A stretch of DNA of 64,000 bases, taken from the NCBI RefSeq assembly GCF_027596085.1, contig NC_072467.1:12125476-12189475 (forward strand), given 5' to 3'. How positions within the stretch are numbered: the stretch's first letter is position 1; every line of letters starts with the position of its first letter. Below are positions 1 through 18,200 of this stretch, one piece after another. The notes under the pieces are model-generated. The model made no database searches. It had not been told where the DNA came from and saw only the letters and a list, made by a program, of their open reading frames with translations. A program made the position numbers and the translations under genes. This DNA is from Anoplopoma fimbria. Taxonomy: Eukaryota > Chordata > Actinopteri > Perciformes > Anoplopomatidae.

Positions 1-5201
<5,201 letters not shown>

Positions 5202-5261
5202 AGAACACTGCCTGATCAGCGGTTTCTAATCATATAATATGATGTGAAATATGCTTTAAAA

Positions 5262-5267
5262 AATAAA
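5262..5267 (+). other. Poly(A) signal of the myosin gene
   Basis: AATAAA lies 61 bases after the myosin stop codon, followed by a T-rich and GT-containing stretch, as expected for a short myosin 3' UTR. Confidence 0.75.
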
Positions 5268-5285
5268 CATTTTCCCTTTCACTCT

Positions 5286-6502
5286 CAATGTTGCTGTCTG
5301 CCTGTTTTTTTCCATGGTATATTTTCCCCCAAGACATAAGTGATAGACTGGGAAATGGCTATCCAGAAATTCCATTTGTAATAAGAAGTAATATATTACA
5401 CGGCTGACCACACACTGATTCTCATTGACATTTATATATTAACTCTTTGGTACTGTAACCAATGCTAAAGTCTACCTTTAAGTGGCATATTTGACCCGTT
5501 ATAATGTCAATGTTCAGACCAAGTCAAGAGGGTGCCAACATACTCTGATAACATTTTGACCTGAAAAACTTGAGAGAGAGAAACACTGGATGGAAACACA
5601 GCTTTATCTGACATGTCACGTGGTATGTTTTTCTGTGAATGCCAGAGGCAAAAGTTCTGTAGGAATATAAGTGTCCACTTCTCGTAAACAGTGGTGGCAA
5701 ACCAGGGGAGAGAGACCATTATAACCAGCCCAGGGGGCGAATCCCAAAGCTCAGGTTGGGGGAGGTGATCAAGGGAGTGTTTTATCCGGTTCAGGTGCTG
5801 CAGCCACTGGACACATGGCATTGGACACACCTGCAGCATCAGGTAATTAGTACAGCTATATGTTCACCCAGCTTGGAAGCAGCAGCAGCAGAGAGGCTGG
5901 AGAGACAGACTGGGCAGAAAGACAGGAGAACTGCCTGGAGTCATGAGTAAGCTGAAGAACCAAGACTGCGAACGGGAGGAACCCTCAGTTGATTTTGATC
6001 CCATCTCCTTTACCCTAACCTCTTATTAAAGGACACTTTTTGTTTAACATAAACTGCCTCTGCCCCCTGTTTTATTGTGAATTGTGCCTCTATGTCCCCT
6101 GGGTTGCCCCAACAGCTATGCTTCTGTACGGGTTTTAGAATGGCACTGTAGGTCGATGTCTTACCCACCCAACTGAACACTTAGGGAGATACCGCACACT
6201 TTAATGTGATTTTTGAGCTGTAAACTAAATCATATTACCGTGCTGTGATGAAACACATATATTCTGGTGTTAATATTGAAATTTCTTCCCAAATGTAGAA
6301 GAAATCTGTAGTATATTAGTTGAAAATGGCTCTTCAAGCCAAATACTGTGGAAGAAAACTAACCCTGAACTTTACAGGCCAATGCTGACATAGAGTCAAC
6401 TGGGCGGGACTAATTTATGTCATGAAATGTATCCAAAAATAGAAAGTGAAAGCCAACTGAGCAACTCCTGCCTCACACATTCATACATTCCCCCTCTTCT
6501 GA
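5286..6502. repeat. Gene-free spacer; possible LTR-type repeat fragment at about 5690-6115
   Basis: No coding exon is seen. The part from about 5690 to 6115 has a composition I associate with teleost LTR or SINE-like repeats: GC-rich purine tracts, an AGCAGCAGCAG run, and an A/T-rich end closing in TGCCCCAACA. No flanking duplicate or second LTR was found, so this is weak. The apparent reading frame on the minus strand here (5507-5839) resembles no family I know. Confidence 0.25.
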
Positions 6503-6802
6503 GGCTACATCCCTACTACGTTTCCGTTTTAAAATGCATAACTTTTGCTACGTTTACACTAAGTGTACACACTACTCCGCAGTAAGTTTGGAAAACCTAC
6601 AGGGTGAGAGCCTTTATTATTGTTTGACTATTGATGGCTAATTCAACATAGATAACGTGTGAGGAAGCCTGACTGGAGTGGCTAGTGAAGTGGTAGGAGG
6701 CAGACATGGGAAACTTTGTTCAGAGAACAAAAGGTGTTTATTTACATAAGTGACCCTGATACACATGTAACCAAAATATGTATAAATAAAACAAAGAAAC
6801 AG

Positions 6803-7200
6803 TTAACTTGGCTTAACCAAATAAAACCCTGTTCTTCTTAAGAAGGTGCCCAAGCATATTCTTCCTTGCCCACTTCCACCACACTCCAGTATATTCTTTA
6901 CACCTATTCCTGGCAGTCCTGATCTTTTCATTCCTTCCAACATGTCCTTTCTCTGTACGTCATATCTCCTGCATCCAACCATCACATGCTGTATAGTTTC
7001 TGGTACATGACAATGATCACAAAAAACAGTTGTGTGCTTCCCTATAATGTGGAGTGTACTGTTCAGATTGCTGTGCCCTATCCTTATCCTTGTAATGACC
7101 GTCTCCTGTTTTCTGTTTCCTCCCCTATTTCTCACAATACCAACGCTATTCTGAATTGAGTGTAAATGTCTTCCTTTTGTCTCCTGATCCCAGTGCTACT
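6803..7200 (-). pseudogene. Non-LTR retrotransposon ORF2 C-terminal fragment (RNase H and zinc-knuckle tail)
   Basis: The frame reads ETKGRHLHSIQ, then ITRIRIGHSNLNSTLHIIGKH, then a CxxC...H...C motif (CDHCHVPETIQHVMVGC) and RRYDVQRKDM. This order is the usual end of RNase H-bearing non-LTR elements of fish. An in-frame stop follows the initial WQ at about 7190, and reverse transcriptase and endonuclease are absent, so this is a dead 3' (or 5'-truncated) remnant. The exact clade (I, Nimb or relative) cannot be told from this fragment. Confidence 0.7.
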
Positions 7201-7281
7201 GCCACTCTTTATTGTTTTCCTTCTGAACAATGCTCTTTCCTTCTGATTTTGATAGATTTATTTGTGTATCAATGATCCCTT

Positions 7282-7592
7282 TGGCAGCTGTGGCTCAGTG
7301 GAGAGCAGGATCGTCCTCCAATCAGAGGATCGGCGGTTCGATCCCTGGCTCCGGCAGTCCATGTCGATGTGTCCTTGGGCAAGACACTTAACCCTGAGTT
7401 GCTCCCGAAGGCTGTGCCATGGGTGTGAATGATTAGATGGATCCTGATGGGCAGGTGGCACCTTGCAGCCCCTGTCATCAGTGTATGAATGGGTATGAAA
7501 GTGTGAATGATTAGTAATGTAAAAGCGCTTTGAGTGGTTGGAAGACTAGAAAAGCGCTATACAAGTACAGTCCATTTACCATTTACTTTGTT
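7282..7592 (+). repeat. tRNA-derived SINE
   Basis: A tRNA-like head carries an A box (TGGCTCAGTGG, 7291-7301) and a B box (GGTTCGATCC, 7335-7344). It is followed by a conserved body (TCCTTGGGCAAGACACTTAA) and a tail with AAAGCGCTTTGAGTG and AAAGCGCTATACAAGTACAG. This head, body and tail arrangement is a common teleost SINE. It sits directly downstream of the minus-strand RNase H fragment. Confidence 0.8.
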
Positions 7593-7669
7593 AACAGCTT
7601 TTTTGGCTAGTTTGTCCACTCTGTCGTTTCCCAGAATTCCCCCCCCCGTAAGTGCCAAAGGCCTCTACC

Positions 7670-8505
7670 AAGTACGGTCAAGTATGGACTTGCAAACTTG
7701 CAAGTTCATACTTGGATAGTTCGACTCGGGAGTACAAACTCCCGAGGACGGGAGGACGCAGTACGGTCATTTTGCAATTGGAACAGCAGCGAACTTGATG
7801 ACGTCACCAACGTCACGACGTCACCAACTCAGCTCGTCGGTCCCACCTACTCCGGTTATCTTCAGTCATATATATTGACAATAAAACGAAATATGATATA
7901 AAACACAACCTTTTTTCGTTTTCATTTAGAAAATATAAAAATTTTATGTATATGTATATATATATATATATATATGTATATGTTTTGTGTTACATCTGCA
8001 ACCACAACCACAGAGACACCGGAGCCAGCGGCACATCTGGAGAGGCCTTGCCGAGATCAGGCTGCTGTCAGCGGGATGCATGAGCACCACCGCCCGGTCT
8101 CCTCTCTGGTCCTCTCATCTCCGACAAACGTCGGCGCTTTTTTCAAACAGGCTCTATCTTGATAAATCGACCGCATATTTTAAGTCTTAACAACTACATT
8201 CTCGCTTAAAAAAATGTTAAAACTAAATTCCGTTACACAACAACAGCAGTATTTAGACAGTTGTGAGCCGTCTCCGCTGCTGTCGGCTCTTGTTTGCTGG
8301 TGAAATGCATTCTGGGATACTTGGCTGTCCAAAGTCCACACAAGTCTACTCCGATGCATCCTCGGTATAATGGGCGGAGCGAGGACACTTCCGGGTATCT
8401 GGACCGTACTTGGCTGGATGCGAACTTGTGTATTGGAACAGTACTTGGGCCGCGCTAGATGAGGACACAAGTACAGAGAAGTTCACATATTGAGAAACGG
8501 CCAGA
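7670..8505. repeat. Probable non-autonomous repeat with inverted AAGTACGG motifs
   Basis: CCAAGTACGGTC at 7672 is matched in inverted orientation at about 8402-8413, and GAACTTG/CAAGTTC motifs occur near both ends. The outer right border is TTGAGAAACGGCC. The centre holds a short (TA)n run at about 7950-7975. The arrangement suggests a miniature inverted-repeat element, but the borders are not sharp and no target duplication was found. Confidence 0.35.
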
Positions 8506-9277
8506 GCCTTCCATTTGCAGGATCTGGTTCGTCACATGACTGCGGGTGAAACGTATTACCTCTTCAAACAGGTAAGTGACAATGGCTTTAATTTACTACA
8601 ACCTTCTGCTAGAAACCATTTTTAGATAATTCACCATATATACAGTTATACAGTTGCCACCATACGTAAGAGAACATCTAAACTAGATACATACATTTAC
8701 ATCATCTACTCCCTCTCTACTTGGTTTAACCCAATGACATCACTGCTGATGTCCTCTAGTGTATAAACAGAGGAAATGTTTGGGCACCTCCTCCTTTTAG
8801 ACTGTGAAACACATTGTGGGCATGGTAAGTCACAAAGATAGACGATTAGCTATTTAACTGCAGAAATGAATCAATAAACAAAACCTTAACCTTACAATAC
8901 CTGACTGTGTTTTACTTTAACCAGTGATGTTGCTATTATATGCTCTGTAATTAAATAAAATACAAAACACAAACCAACCCATGAAAGTTAGTGTCTGCAA
9001 TAATAGATCATGATGGACTATGGCTAAACAAACAATTGACAAGCATGGTTGGATTGGTAACAACATGGCAGTGAAATATGGGGACAAATGGTGTGTTCTC
9101 ACCCACTTTGTCACATAACGGATTACAGAATGCTGACTTTGTTGTCTGTACTAGCAGCTGTTCTGGTGTTAAATTCTGTATTTTATAATTATATTACTGC
9201 CGACATGCTGAGGGAGCAAAATATTATTGGAGCGACTAGCAAGTTTAGGGGCATAATCAACCCTGAAAAGCAGACAG

Positions 9278-9466
9278 TTGGCGTCACTCTTTGCGGCTTT
9301 GAGGAGGGCGATGGACAAAAAATTGGGGAAATTTCCTTTTCTTATTAATGCTTATTTTGTTCTGCACAACTATTGTGAAGTCCACAGAGAAACTAAAAGG
9401 AATAAAAGCACGAATGCTCTCCAGCTTAACAGGGATTTCAGCCACCTGGCAGAGCTAAGAGTGTGA
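9278..9466 (+). pseudogene. Harbinger-like (DDE_Tnp_4) transposase C-terminal fragment
   Basis: The frame reads FAALRRAMDKK, then LINAYFVLHNYCEVHRE. It resembles the C-terminal helix region of HARBI1/PIF-Harbinger nucleases, where a (C/Y)FVLHN(Y/F)CE signature follows an LRR-type segment. The catalytic DDE core is missing upstream in this frame, so only a remnant remains. Assignment rests on this one signature and should be tested by protein search. Confidence 0.5.
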
Positions 9467-9924
9467 GAACAGACAATGAAACCGAGGAAATGAGTGAGAG
9501 ACTAATCTAGTAAACTTTGTGTTTACCTTAAAGTGTTTATTTGAAGTACACTTGATGTGTGTTACATAGAGAGAGAGCGTAAGACCTGTATCCTTGTAAC
9601 TAAGTCTGAAAAATAAAACTTCTTAAACTTTCCAAGAAATTTGTCTGTTTGAGTATATAGAGTAAGATTATAGCAGGGGATCTTAAGTATCTAGCACAAC
9701 CTTTTTTTGATTCGTATTAGTCGTATTTTCTGTAACCAAGCAACCAATCTACTTCCTGTTTAAACTGGCAACCACATGCCCAGTGTACATGAATAGTCAT
9801 GTGATATTTGTTTTCAGGCGTGCTAGACGGAAATCATTTAGAAAACAATGCTGAAATGCGCGTGTAGATCATTTTTGTTTTAAAACCCCCGTTATAACGA
9901 AAACGTATTAGTGTGGATGTAGCC

Positions 9925-12208
9925 TTCGTCTTCCTCTCAGTAGATGCCATTTCACCGTTAAAAAAAAAAGGATCCGCAGGATAATTTCTATGCATTAACA
10001 TTCACGAGGTGTTTTGCAATGGCCACTTGTGGTTGAATGTGGGCGTTAAGTGGGCGAGATGAGGCTGATCCACGTGAAGATAATTCCAATGATGATTTGT
10101 TTGAATATTTTTTGGCGTATGTGCTTATTCTCATTTGGACGTAAGCCAACATTTTTGGATTCTCCTAAGAGTTTTATTAATGAAACCTCAGGTTGATTGA
10201 GCATCTTGTCAAGGGTACAAAAATCAGATGGTGGGGATGCAAACTCTTACACTGACACTATGTCAATACTAACATGCTGTTTTTTATGGCCATAATATAA
10301 TTGTGACATCTACCACAATGTCGTTTGGATGGACTGGGATTAGGCTAGGCCTACTCTTTATGTCTATATTTAGGAATTAACTATAATTGCTAGCAAATGA
10401 GACGGTGTGAGTCGAAGTTTTGGGATTAGCAAAGTTATATTCCCATAACATTCAACAATGTTGAAACTGTCTGAATATTTTACCCTCATTTACCTCATAA
10501 TTGTATTTGTAAGTATTTGCTAAGCTGTGCCAACAAACACACATTTTTACCCTCTAAGACAGCTACTAACTTAACCTAGATAGCTAGCAATAACGAAGAT
10601 AATAGAAACATACACAGCTAACCTCATATAGGTTAACAACTAGCTAATTCTAAAATAAATGTAATTAAAATTTTAGCTTTTAAAATGGTCAAAATAAAAA
10701 TAACGATACTGGTATTAATTAAATATATAATTTAGCAGGCGACTTACAAAGTTTACAGCGCAGTTTTTGTTGCCGAGTTTGATGTTATTGTTACCTTTAT
10801 CATCAAAGAAAAGACTGGAACCTTCTCTGCCAGTAGGGGTGGAGGACCATTGGCAGACCGTGGACCCGGAACGCGTTTTTTTCGACTATCGCGACTGTAG
10901 ACGACAGGCGCACCTAATAGTTAATTCGGTAATACATCGCTCAATTGAGCCGGTTAAATCTAGTGTTTATCGTGCGCAGACAGTTTGCTAGAGAGAACAA
11001 CAAGAGATATATGTGAGAGATGACCGTCTGGAGCATGCATGAAGTAACTTACTCTGCATAGTTAGGCTTTAGACTCGGATTTGACTGTATTACCTGGTCT
11101 AACCTTCCTTAGGACCCCTACGCACCCTGACCATGTTTTGATGGACGCAGCTGTGAATCAGCTTTCTCCGCTATTACGTAAAACCAAGTACAATTTCATG
11201 CTTACGAATGAGCACCTACAAACGTGCTTGAGAATGGCACTTTATTCAATTAAAGACAAGATTTAAACTACTGGACAAGTTCTATTTCTAGGAAAGAAAG
11301 TAGAAAGAAATGTAAATACATAAATAAAGAGAAAGGGCTGCTCTAAGCTATGTTTGCCTTTTTTTAAGAGACTTTTTATTTATTTTCTATTACTTGAAAT
11401 ATGGGCCTTAAGTTCGTTGTGCTATGACTGATTGTACTTATGGTTAAGAATAGCCATTTGTTTTCCATATGTTTCTGTATGTTAAAAGTACTTGAGTAAT
11501 ATTAGGGAAATAATATGGGAATGCATGTTGTTAGCGATGGAATGCAATTTGGACATTGTGTCGGACCTTTGCTGGGAGTAAATTTGAGTAAATGGACCAC
11601 AAGCTGGTTTACAAGCTACCCAGCAGTTGCTTGCATATAGTTTAAATAAGTTTCAACCTCACCACCAGCGACATCAAAGTGATAAACACAATAATGCATC
11701 AATAATTATGATACAACAATATAATATACATTTTAACAAAATGGGCAATTTTGATGCTAAAACTACTTCCTCCACCACTGACGAGAGGGAGTTCAGCAGT
11801 GCAGTGCTGTTTTTACAAACAAAAAAAATGTTAAAGCAATAGATGGAGGCAAAGGCAATGCAGGAAATCCCTGTGGTGCACCCAGTGAAGAGTCTCTAAA
11901 GGCAAAAACTCCCTTTAGCCTAAAACTAACATGAGGAATTAATGTGTTTAACTGTGTGATTGTGAGCATGGTGTTCCTGAAAAAGAGGGCGATAATACAA
12001 TTGGTCACTATGTCAATTAATATTGTGTTTTGTTATGTTTTGTATTGTTTTAATACACAGTGAGGCTACTTATCCCTGGTGAGATGTCAGTTGAAACACA
12101 TTTCTTTTTCATTTTGTGCTGACCCTTTATAGATGAGCCATTATTTTAACACTCTTATTAACAGTGAATCACTATATTGACTTAACATTTACAGCTGCAA
12201 TAAAGAGA
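9925..12208. other. Gene-free spacer
   Basis: A/T-rich sequence with no exon, repeat unit or RNA gene that I can support. The only open frames are short and resemble no family. It separates the 3' ends of the myosin and synaptotagmin genes. Confidence 0.6.
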
Positions 12209-12214
12209 TTTATT
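12209..12214 (-). other. Possible poly(A) signal of the synaptotagmin gene
   Basis: AATAAA on the minus strand about 440 bases after the stop codon. The position is plausible, but the hexamer is common in A/T-rich DNA. Confidence 0.35.
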
Positions 12215-12656
12215 AATGCAAAATGAAGAGATTTTTAAACGAGCAAAAAAAACTGCACATAGTAAAGATAAATGTAACAGTTACACAAACCATACAGTTT
12301 TGCACCCAGTGAGTGCAAAACTAAATTAATCATCAGCAATTCAAATGTCAGATCTTTAAAGCTCTTTACAATATGATGAGATTAGGGGCTCATTGGAGAG
12401 ATTACAACAAAAAATATTTTGGGGAACAAGAAGACTAATTAACCTAAGTTTTCTGTTGGCCAGTCAGTCTCCTGTCCTGATTGGAACAGAAAGGTCTTTA
12501 TACCACTGACGTGTCAGGGGGAGAGGGGTCCATGTTTTTCCTACAGTTAAGCAGGTGCAGATTCCTCAGGCCGACACACAAGCACTACAACTTTCAGTCA
12601 TATACAAGCAGGTGCGGACATCCAGGAAGTGCAGGAGAGTAATAACAAGATGCAGG

Positions 12657-15136
12657 TCAGATCAGTAGGCCATGCCACTTGGCTACTGGCTGGCGAACTG
12701 AGTGCATCATTAATCTCCAATGCTTATCTTCTGAACTCTTCTCCTTCCCCAAAGTCAACTGTCCAATCAGATGTTTAGGTGATTTCCGAGTCGTGCGAGT
12801 CTCATACACAGAAACTGATATTTTACACTGCTCCAGAGGAAACTCTAGCAGGGAGAACATGAGGACCTCGTTAAAGACAGTTACCAGAGAGCAGGCCACG
12901 GCGGAAGTTTTTTGGTACCTCAACTTGCACTGGTTACACTGCACACTGATCCTGGCGTACAGGGCTGTGCAACACAGAGAAGCAACAAATCAGGAACTGT
13001 ACGTGTATGACAGCTGTATGTTCATGGCTTGTTTTTGTGACGGTGTTTGTTATTTACCCGCATCTGAGCATATTTCAGTGGGGACCGTTCGGACCTTAAG
13101 CAGTCCAACCTCAAGCCTCTGAGAGGTGGGAAGAAACTTTAAAGTCAGGAGCACCTCTCCCACAAGATCCTGTCCAGAAAGTGGGAGGAGAAACACTTCA
13201 GCACAAATTATGCTTCTATAGGATATAAAAATTGGTTTCTTTGTAGCAGGACCATAAATAAGATACTACATGAGCACAAAAAACAGATACTGAACATTAA
13301 ACACCTAATTGCTACAGAAAGATTTCATACAATCAAGAATCAATATACAGTGGGGCAAAAAAGTATTTAGTCAGCCACCAATTGTGCAAGTTCTCCCACT
13401 TAAAAAGATGAGAGAGGCCTGTCATTTTCATCATAGGTACACTTCAACTATGAGAGACAAAATGAGAAAAAAAATTCCTGAAAATCACATTGTCTGATTT
13501 TTAAAGAATATATTTGCAAATTATGGTGGAAAATAAGTATTTGGTCAATAACAAAAGTTCATCTCAATACTTTGTTATATACCCTTTGTTGGCAATGACA
13601 GAGGTCAAACGTTTTCTGTAAGTCTTCACAAGCTTTTCACACACTGTTGCTGGTATTTTGGCCCATTCCTCCATGCAGATCTCCTCTAGAGCAGTGATGT
13701 TTTGGGGCTGTCACTGGGCAACACGGACTTTCTACTCCCTCCACAGATTTTCTATGGGGTTGAGATCTGGAGACTGGCTAGGCCACTCCAGGACCTTGAA
13801 ATGCTTCTTACGAAGCCACTCCTTCGTTGCCCGGGCGGTGTGTTTGGGATCATTGTCATGCTGAAAGACCCAGCCACGTTTCATCTTCAATGCCCTTGCT
13901 GATAGAAGGAGGTTTTCACTCAAAATCTCACGATACATGGCCCCATTCATTCTTTCCTTTACACGGATCAGTCGTCCTGGTCCCCTTGCAGAAAAACAGC
14001 CCCAAAGCATGATGTTTCCACCCCATGCTTCACAGTAGGTATGGTGTTCTTTGGATGCAACTCGGCATTCTTTCTCCTCCAAACACGACAAGTAGGTCCC
14101 CCCGTGTGGTTCTGGGATTTTTGTTCACCGTTCTTGTGATCATTTTGGAACCACGGGGTGAGATCTTGCGTGGAGCCCCAGATCGAGGGAGATTATCAGT
14201 GGTCTTCCATTTTCTAATAATTGCTCCCACAGTTGATTTCTTCACACCAAGCTGCTTACCTATTGCAGATTCAGTCTTCCCAGCCTGGTGCAGGTCTACA
14301 ATTTTGTTTCTGGTGTCCTTTGACAGCTCTTTGATCTTGGCCATAGTGGAGTTTGGAGTGTGACTGTTTGAGGTTGTGGACAGGTGTCTTTTATACTGAT
14401 AACAAGTTCAAACAGGTGCCATTAATACAGGTAACGAGTGGAGGACAGAGGAGCCTCTTAAAGAAGAAGTTACAGGTCTGTGAGAGCCAGAAATCTTGCT
14501 TGTTTGTAGGTGACCAAATACTTATTTTACCGAGGAATTTACCAATTAATTCATTAAAAATCCTACAATGTGATTTCCCCATCCCCATTCTGTCTCTCAT
14601 AGTTGAAGTGTACCTATGATGAAAATTACAGGCCTCTCTCATCTTTTTAAGTGGGAGAACTTGCACAATTGGTGGCTGACTAAATACTTTTTTGCCCCAC
14701 TGTACATTTCTTTGATTGAGGGGTGGTAGTGGGATTTACAGAAAATGGAAGTAAAAAGTGTTGACACATTATGGATAAAGACCTTTTCAATCAAAAAATA
14801 AATGTCAAAAAATTGTAATAATAATAATATGACAAAATTAAACCAAACTCAATCTGAAATTGAAAATATTTTTACACATTGAGTAAGTATACAAATGCTT
14901 AACACAACATGATGATAATTCACTTTTCCAATTGGTACTTTTTTTACTCCTATTAACTCTGCAAATGCCCTTTCACTTATTTTATTAATATTCACAAAAA
15001 CACAAGGATGCCACACCATCACATGTTCCGTGATTTCTTTACATTCAAGCATTCAATATTTAAAATAGCAAAAATTGAATTCCTTAATTCACCTCAACTG
15101 AAAGATAAGAAAAAAAACCTTTCTATTTCTTAACAC

Positions 15137-15210
<74 letters not shown>

Positions 15211-18200
15211 ATACAAGATGTCTTACTGTACCTTCTGGGGTGTCTTCAGATCTTCTTGTAGCTCCAGAGGGTAGGAAATGTTGAGCTGCCCCAGAGGAAC
15301 CCTCACCTCTCCCAACACTGTGTGTCTGGAGAATTTATCAAAGTGCCTCACCTGAGATGCACACAGACACATGGCACAAACAGAGAGTTAATTTACAGAA
15401 TCACACACAAAACATTTCCTTTTCTCTGCTTCAAGCTTATTTTGTCCACTGACAAAACCATTTGGAAAGAGAGATTACTGCAGTACCTCCATCCTGAGGT
15501 TGATGTGATGAAGCTCCTTGTCCTCTTGCATGATGCAGCTGAACTGGTCTCCAAATAAAGGGTTACAGCTGCCTTTCACAACGCGAGTCCGCCACTCCTG
15601 CAGCACCGTCCACAAGACAGGTGCAGTTCCTTCGCCCTAAGAGGGTCACAGTGGTAATCCACAACACCTTTACACAGTACTGGGACACACTACCTGCTGT
15701 AGTTTCTGTGCCTGACAATTCATTTAATGAGGTCACTTGTTGACCAACATATTGTATGTGGTTACTAATGAGGACAAAATTACCTCCTCATCCGTATAGT
15801 CGTCCACTTCCACTACCTCTGAGCCTGCCCACATGAGTCTCAGCTTAACAAATGGTTGGAGGCTGCACACCTGGCTGTGGTCCAGGAGCCCCTCCACCTG
15901 CAGGACGGTGACCATCAGCTGGGACTGCAGTTGGTCATAATAGATGGAAAAACGTAGCGAACCATCGACCTGGTATAAGAGGACGTGTTCGGAAAGACAC
16001 ACAGGTAAGCTAATACTCCTGCTGATATTGCTCGGTGCCAGCGGACAGATGATGGAAAACTAAAATCACTGTCTGTATCTGAATATTTCTGTGTGGAGCA
16101 ATGTGAAAACAAATGTCCTTCAGCTACATCAAAGATAATCGATGTATCTACCCACTGACTACTCTTCTAGCGCCACCATGAGTTTGACATATTTGGTTTT
16201 AAGTTAAATATCTTGACAACTATTGGATAGATTGCCATGTAATTTGTAACAAATATTCAAGGTCTCTTAAGAAAAACTTTGGTGATCCCCTTAGGTTTTT
16301 TTGATTTGTCTAACACTTTCTGACCAAATACTAATACCAATACTAATACAATTAATGACATTCCCTTTCGGCCTCAGGTTTACATTCTGCTCAGTGCAAA
16401 TTAGTGAATGTAAGCATGTTGAAAAGCTAAACTTAATATTACCTGATAAACACCAGCAGCTTAGTATTGTCACTGGGAGAATAATAGCATGCTAATGTTA
16501 GAATTTAGCTCAAATCACCCTCACTAAGTATGGATGTAGAGTTGTCAATAGAAAAACACATCACCAATACAGTGTGATGGATTAAAAGATAGTGTGCCAT
16601 TTATCAGATGTGATAGTCTGATGAAAATTCTGTGGCACAGAAAACTACATAGGCTTCCCTACATAGGCTTCCCCTCAAAAAATGTCTTCCACTTAGGATG
16701 CACATACGCCATTTAATGTATGACACCTTGTATTATAGTATTAAACATTTGTAACAAAGCTTGAATCGTTTTTGAAGACAAATAGTGCAACATTGTTGAT
16801 TGATTGACACGTGACGACAGGGTTATACAGTTATGTACTACCTTTTTAATGTTGGCCTGCTCCCCCACTTCTCCGTCCGCCTGGCTGGATCCCAAGGAGG
16901 GAAACGAGGCCTGAGACAGACAGCGACTCAGCCTGCGGACCTCTGTGCTCACATTCTCCATCTGGGGAGCATGCACGACATAAAGGCTGTTTTTATCAGT
17001 TGTTAACTACAGCACCTCCAGCTTTTATTTGACTTGTGACAAGCCTCAACTCTACTTTGTTTGAACAAGTTCATCTTAATCTTTATTTACATAGACAATG
17101 TTGCCAATTTGGAACATCTCCACTGACTACAGGGTCTGGACAAAATAACAGAAACGCCCAACAAAGTAATATATTGTTATACATAGGACATGCCAATTAA
17201 AAGTATAGGTAAAACTAAAATTGAAGACTTTTTTTTATGTTTAAAGGCCTTTAACTTTTCGTAAAAGAGGTGTTCATGATGTTTCATTGTGGTTTATGGT
17301 TGTATTAGGTGAAAAGTGCTCCTATTATTTCATATATATACTATTATTTTGCAAAATGTGAAAGTAGCCCTAAACCTCACCCTGAAGGAAGTGCAGTCTT
17401 GTCCCAGTTTTTCATCCAACTCTTTTTTTTCACCATTAGTCCAACAATAACCCTGTTCCAACCATAGACTGTATAAAAAGATGGTCTAAACACAATAAAA
17501 ACACTAATTGATTTTTAAACACAGCAGGACCTTTACTAACATGAGTCAGGTGATAGGAAAGAAACAGTGGAAATAAATTGTGACAGAGTTATAGAACACA
17601 GCTCACGTGTACTAGATCAACACAGATTTCTCTCGCTGATATTATAAGTGCAGATTAACACATCAATATCAGGATAGAAATCTACAATAACACTTCCTGC
17701 AAACTGGGCAATAGGCTGAGTTACCTTTTTTTCATCTGTATGAACTAGTATTATCTCAAAAGGCCTTGGTGCATGGTATTTTAATTTCAGTTGTTCTTAT
17801 TCTTTACTAAAAATTCACTTAGGCTTGAATTAGCAGATCACACCCTGAGTTCCTTGATTTTGTGTTATGTTTGCAGCTGTCAAACCTAAAATGGCCAGTA
17901 TTTTTCTCAGCGCTCTCCCATCAATCTTTTCTCTTCGAGAGCATGTGACTGGTATTGTTTTCACCTTGCGAGTCTGTATGGGTGTTTACATGTCTGTGGA
18001 CAGATTCTATCAACACACAATGGGAAAAATGTAATCAACAAAACTTAACAGGTGTGTAGTACGAGCTAGGAAGTAGGGGGATAGGAAGGAACTTATTTTG
18101 TATAGTGGCTGCTTTGAACTCTGGGCCACCTGATACAACAGGACGGCCACAGACTACATATGACATTATGGTAACAAGAAAATCTGTTTAAATAAATCGC

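Larger units (their letters stand above)
6503..9924. mobile_element. Candidate 3.4-kb DNA element bracketed by inverted ends, holding nested repeats
   Basis: The left end begins GGCTACATCC and continues with TACGTTTCCGTTTTAA. The reverse complement of the right end also begins GGCTACATCC and continues with TACGTTTTCGTTATAA. The match covers about 30 bases with two small gaps. Inside are an RNase H fragment (minus strand), a tRNA-derived SINE, a second region with inverted AAGTACGG motifs, and a Harbinger-like transposase fragment. No clear target-site duplication was found next to either end, so the two ends could belong to separate insertions of the same repeat family. Confidence 0.4.

Noticed and set aside
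5507..5839. 110-codon minus-strand frame after the myosin gene
   Set aside because: Looks like a translated repeat fragment; no catalytic or structural motif could be named.
7282..7355. Possible tRNA gene
   Set aside because: A and B boxes are present, but the stems do not close into a cloverleaf and the sequence continues into a SINE body and tail.
12679..13122. 147-codon open frame on the plus strand
   Set aside because: It is the antisense shadow of the last two synaptotagmin exons, which read in phase on the minus strand with conserved C2B text.
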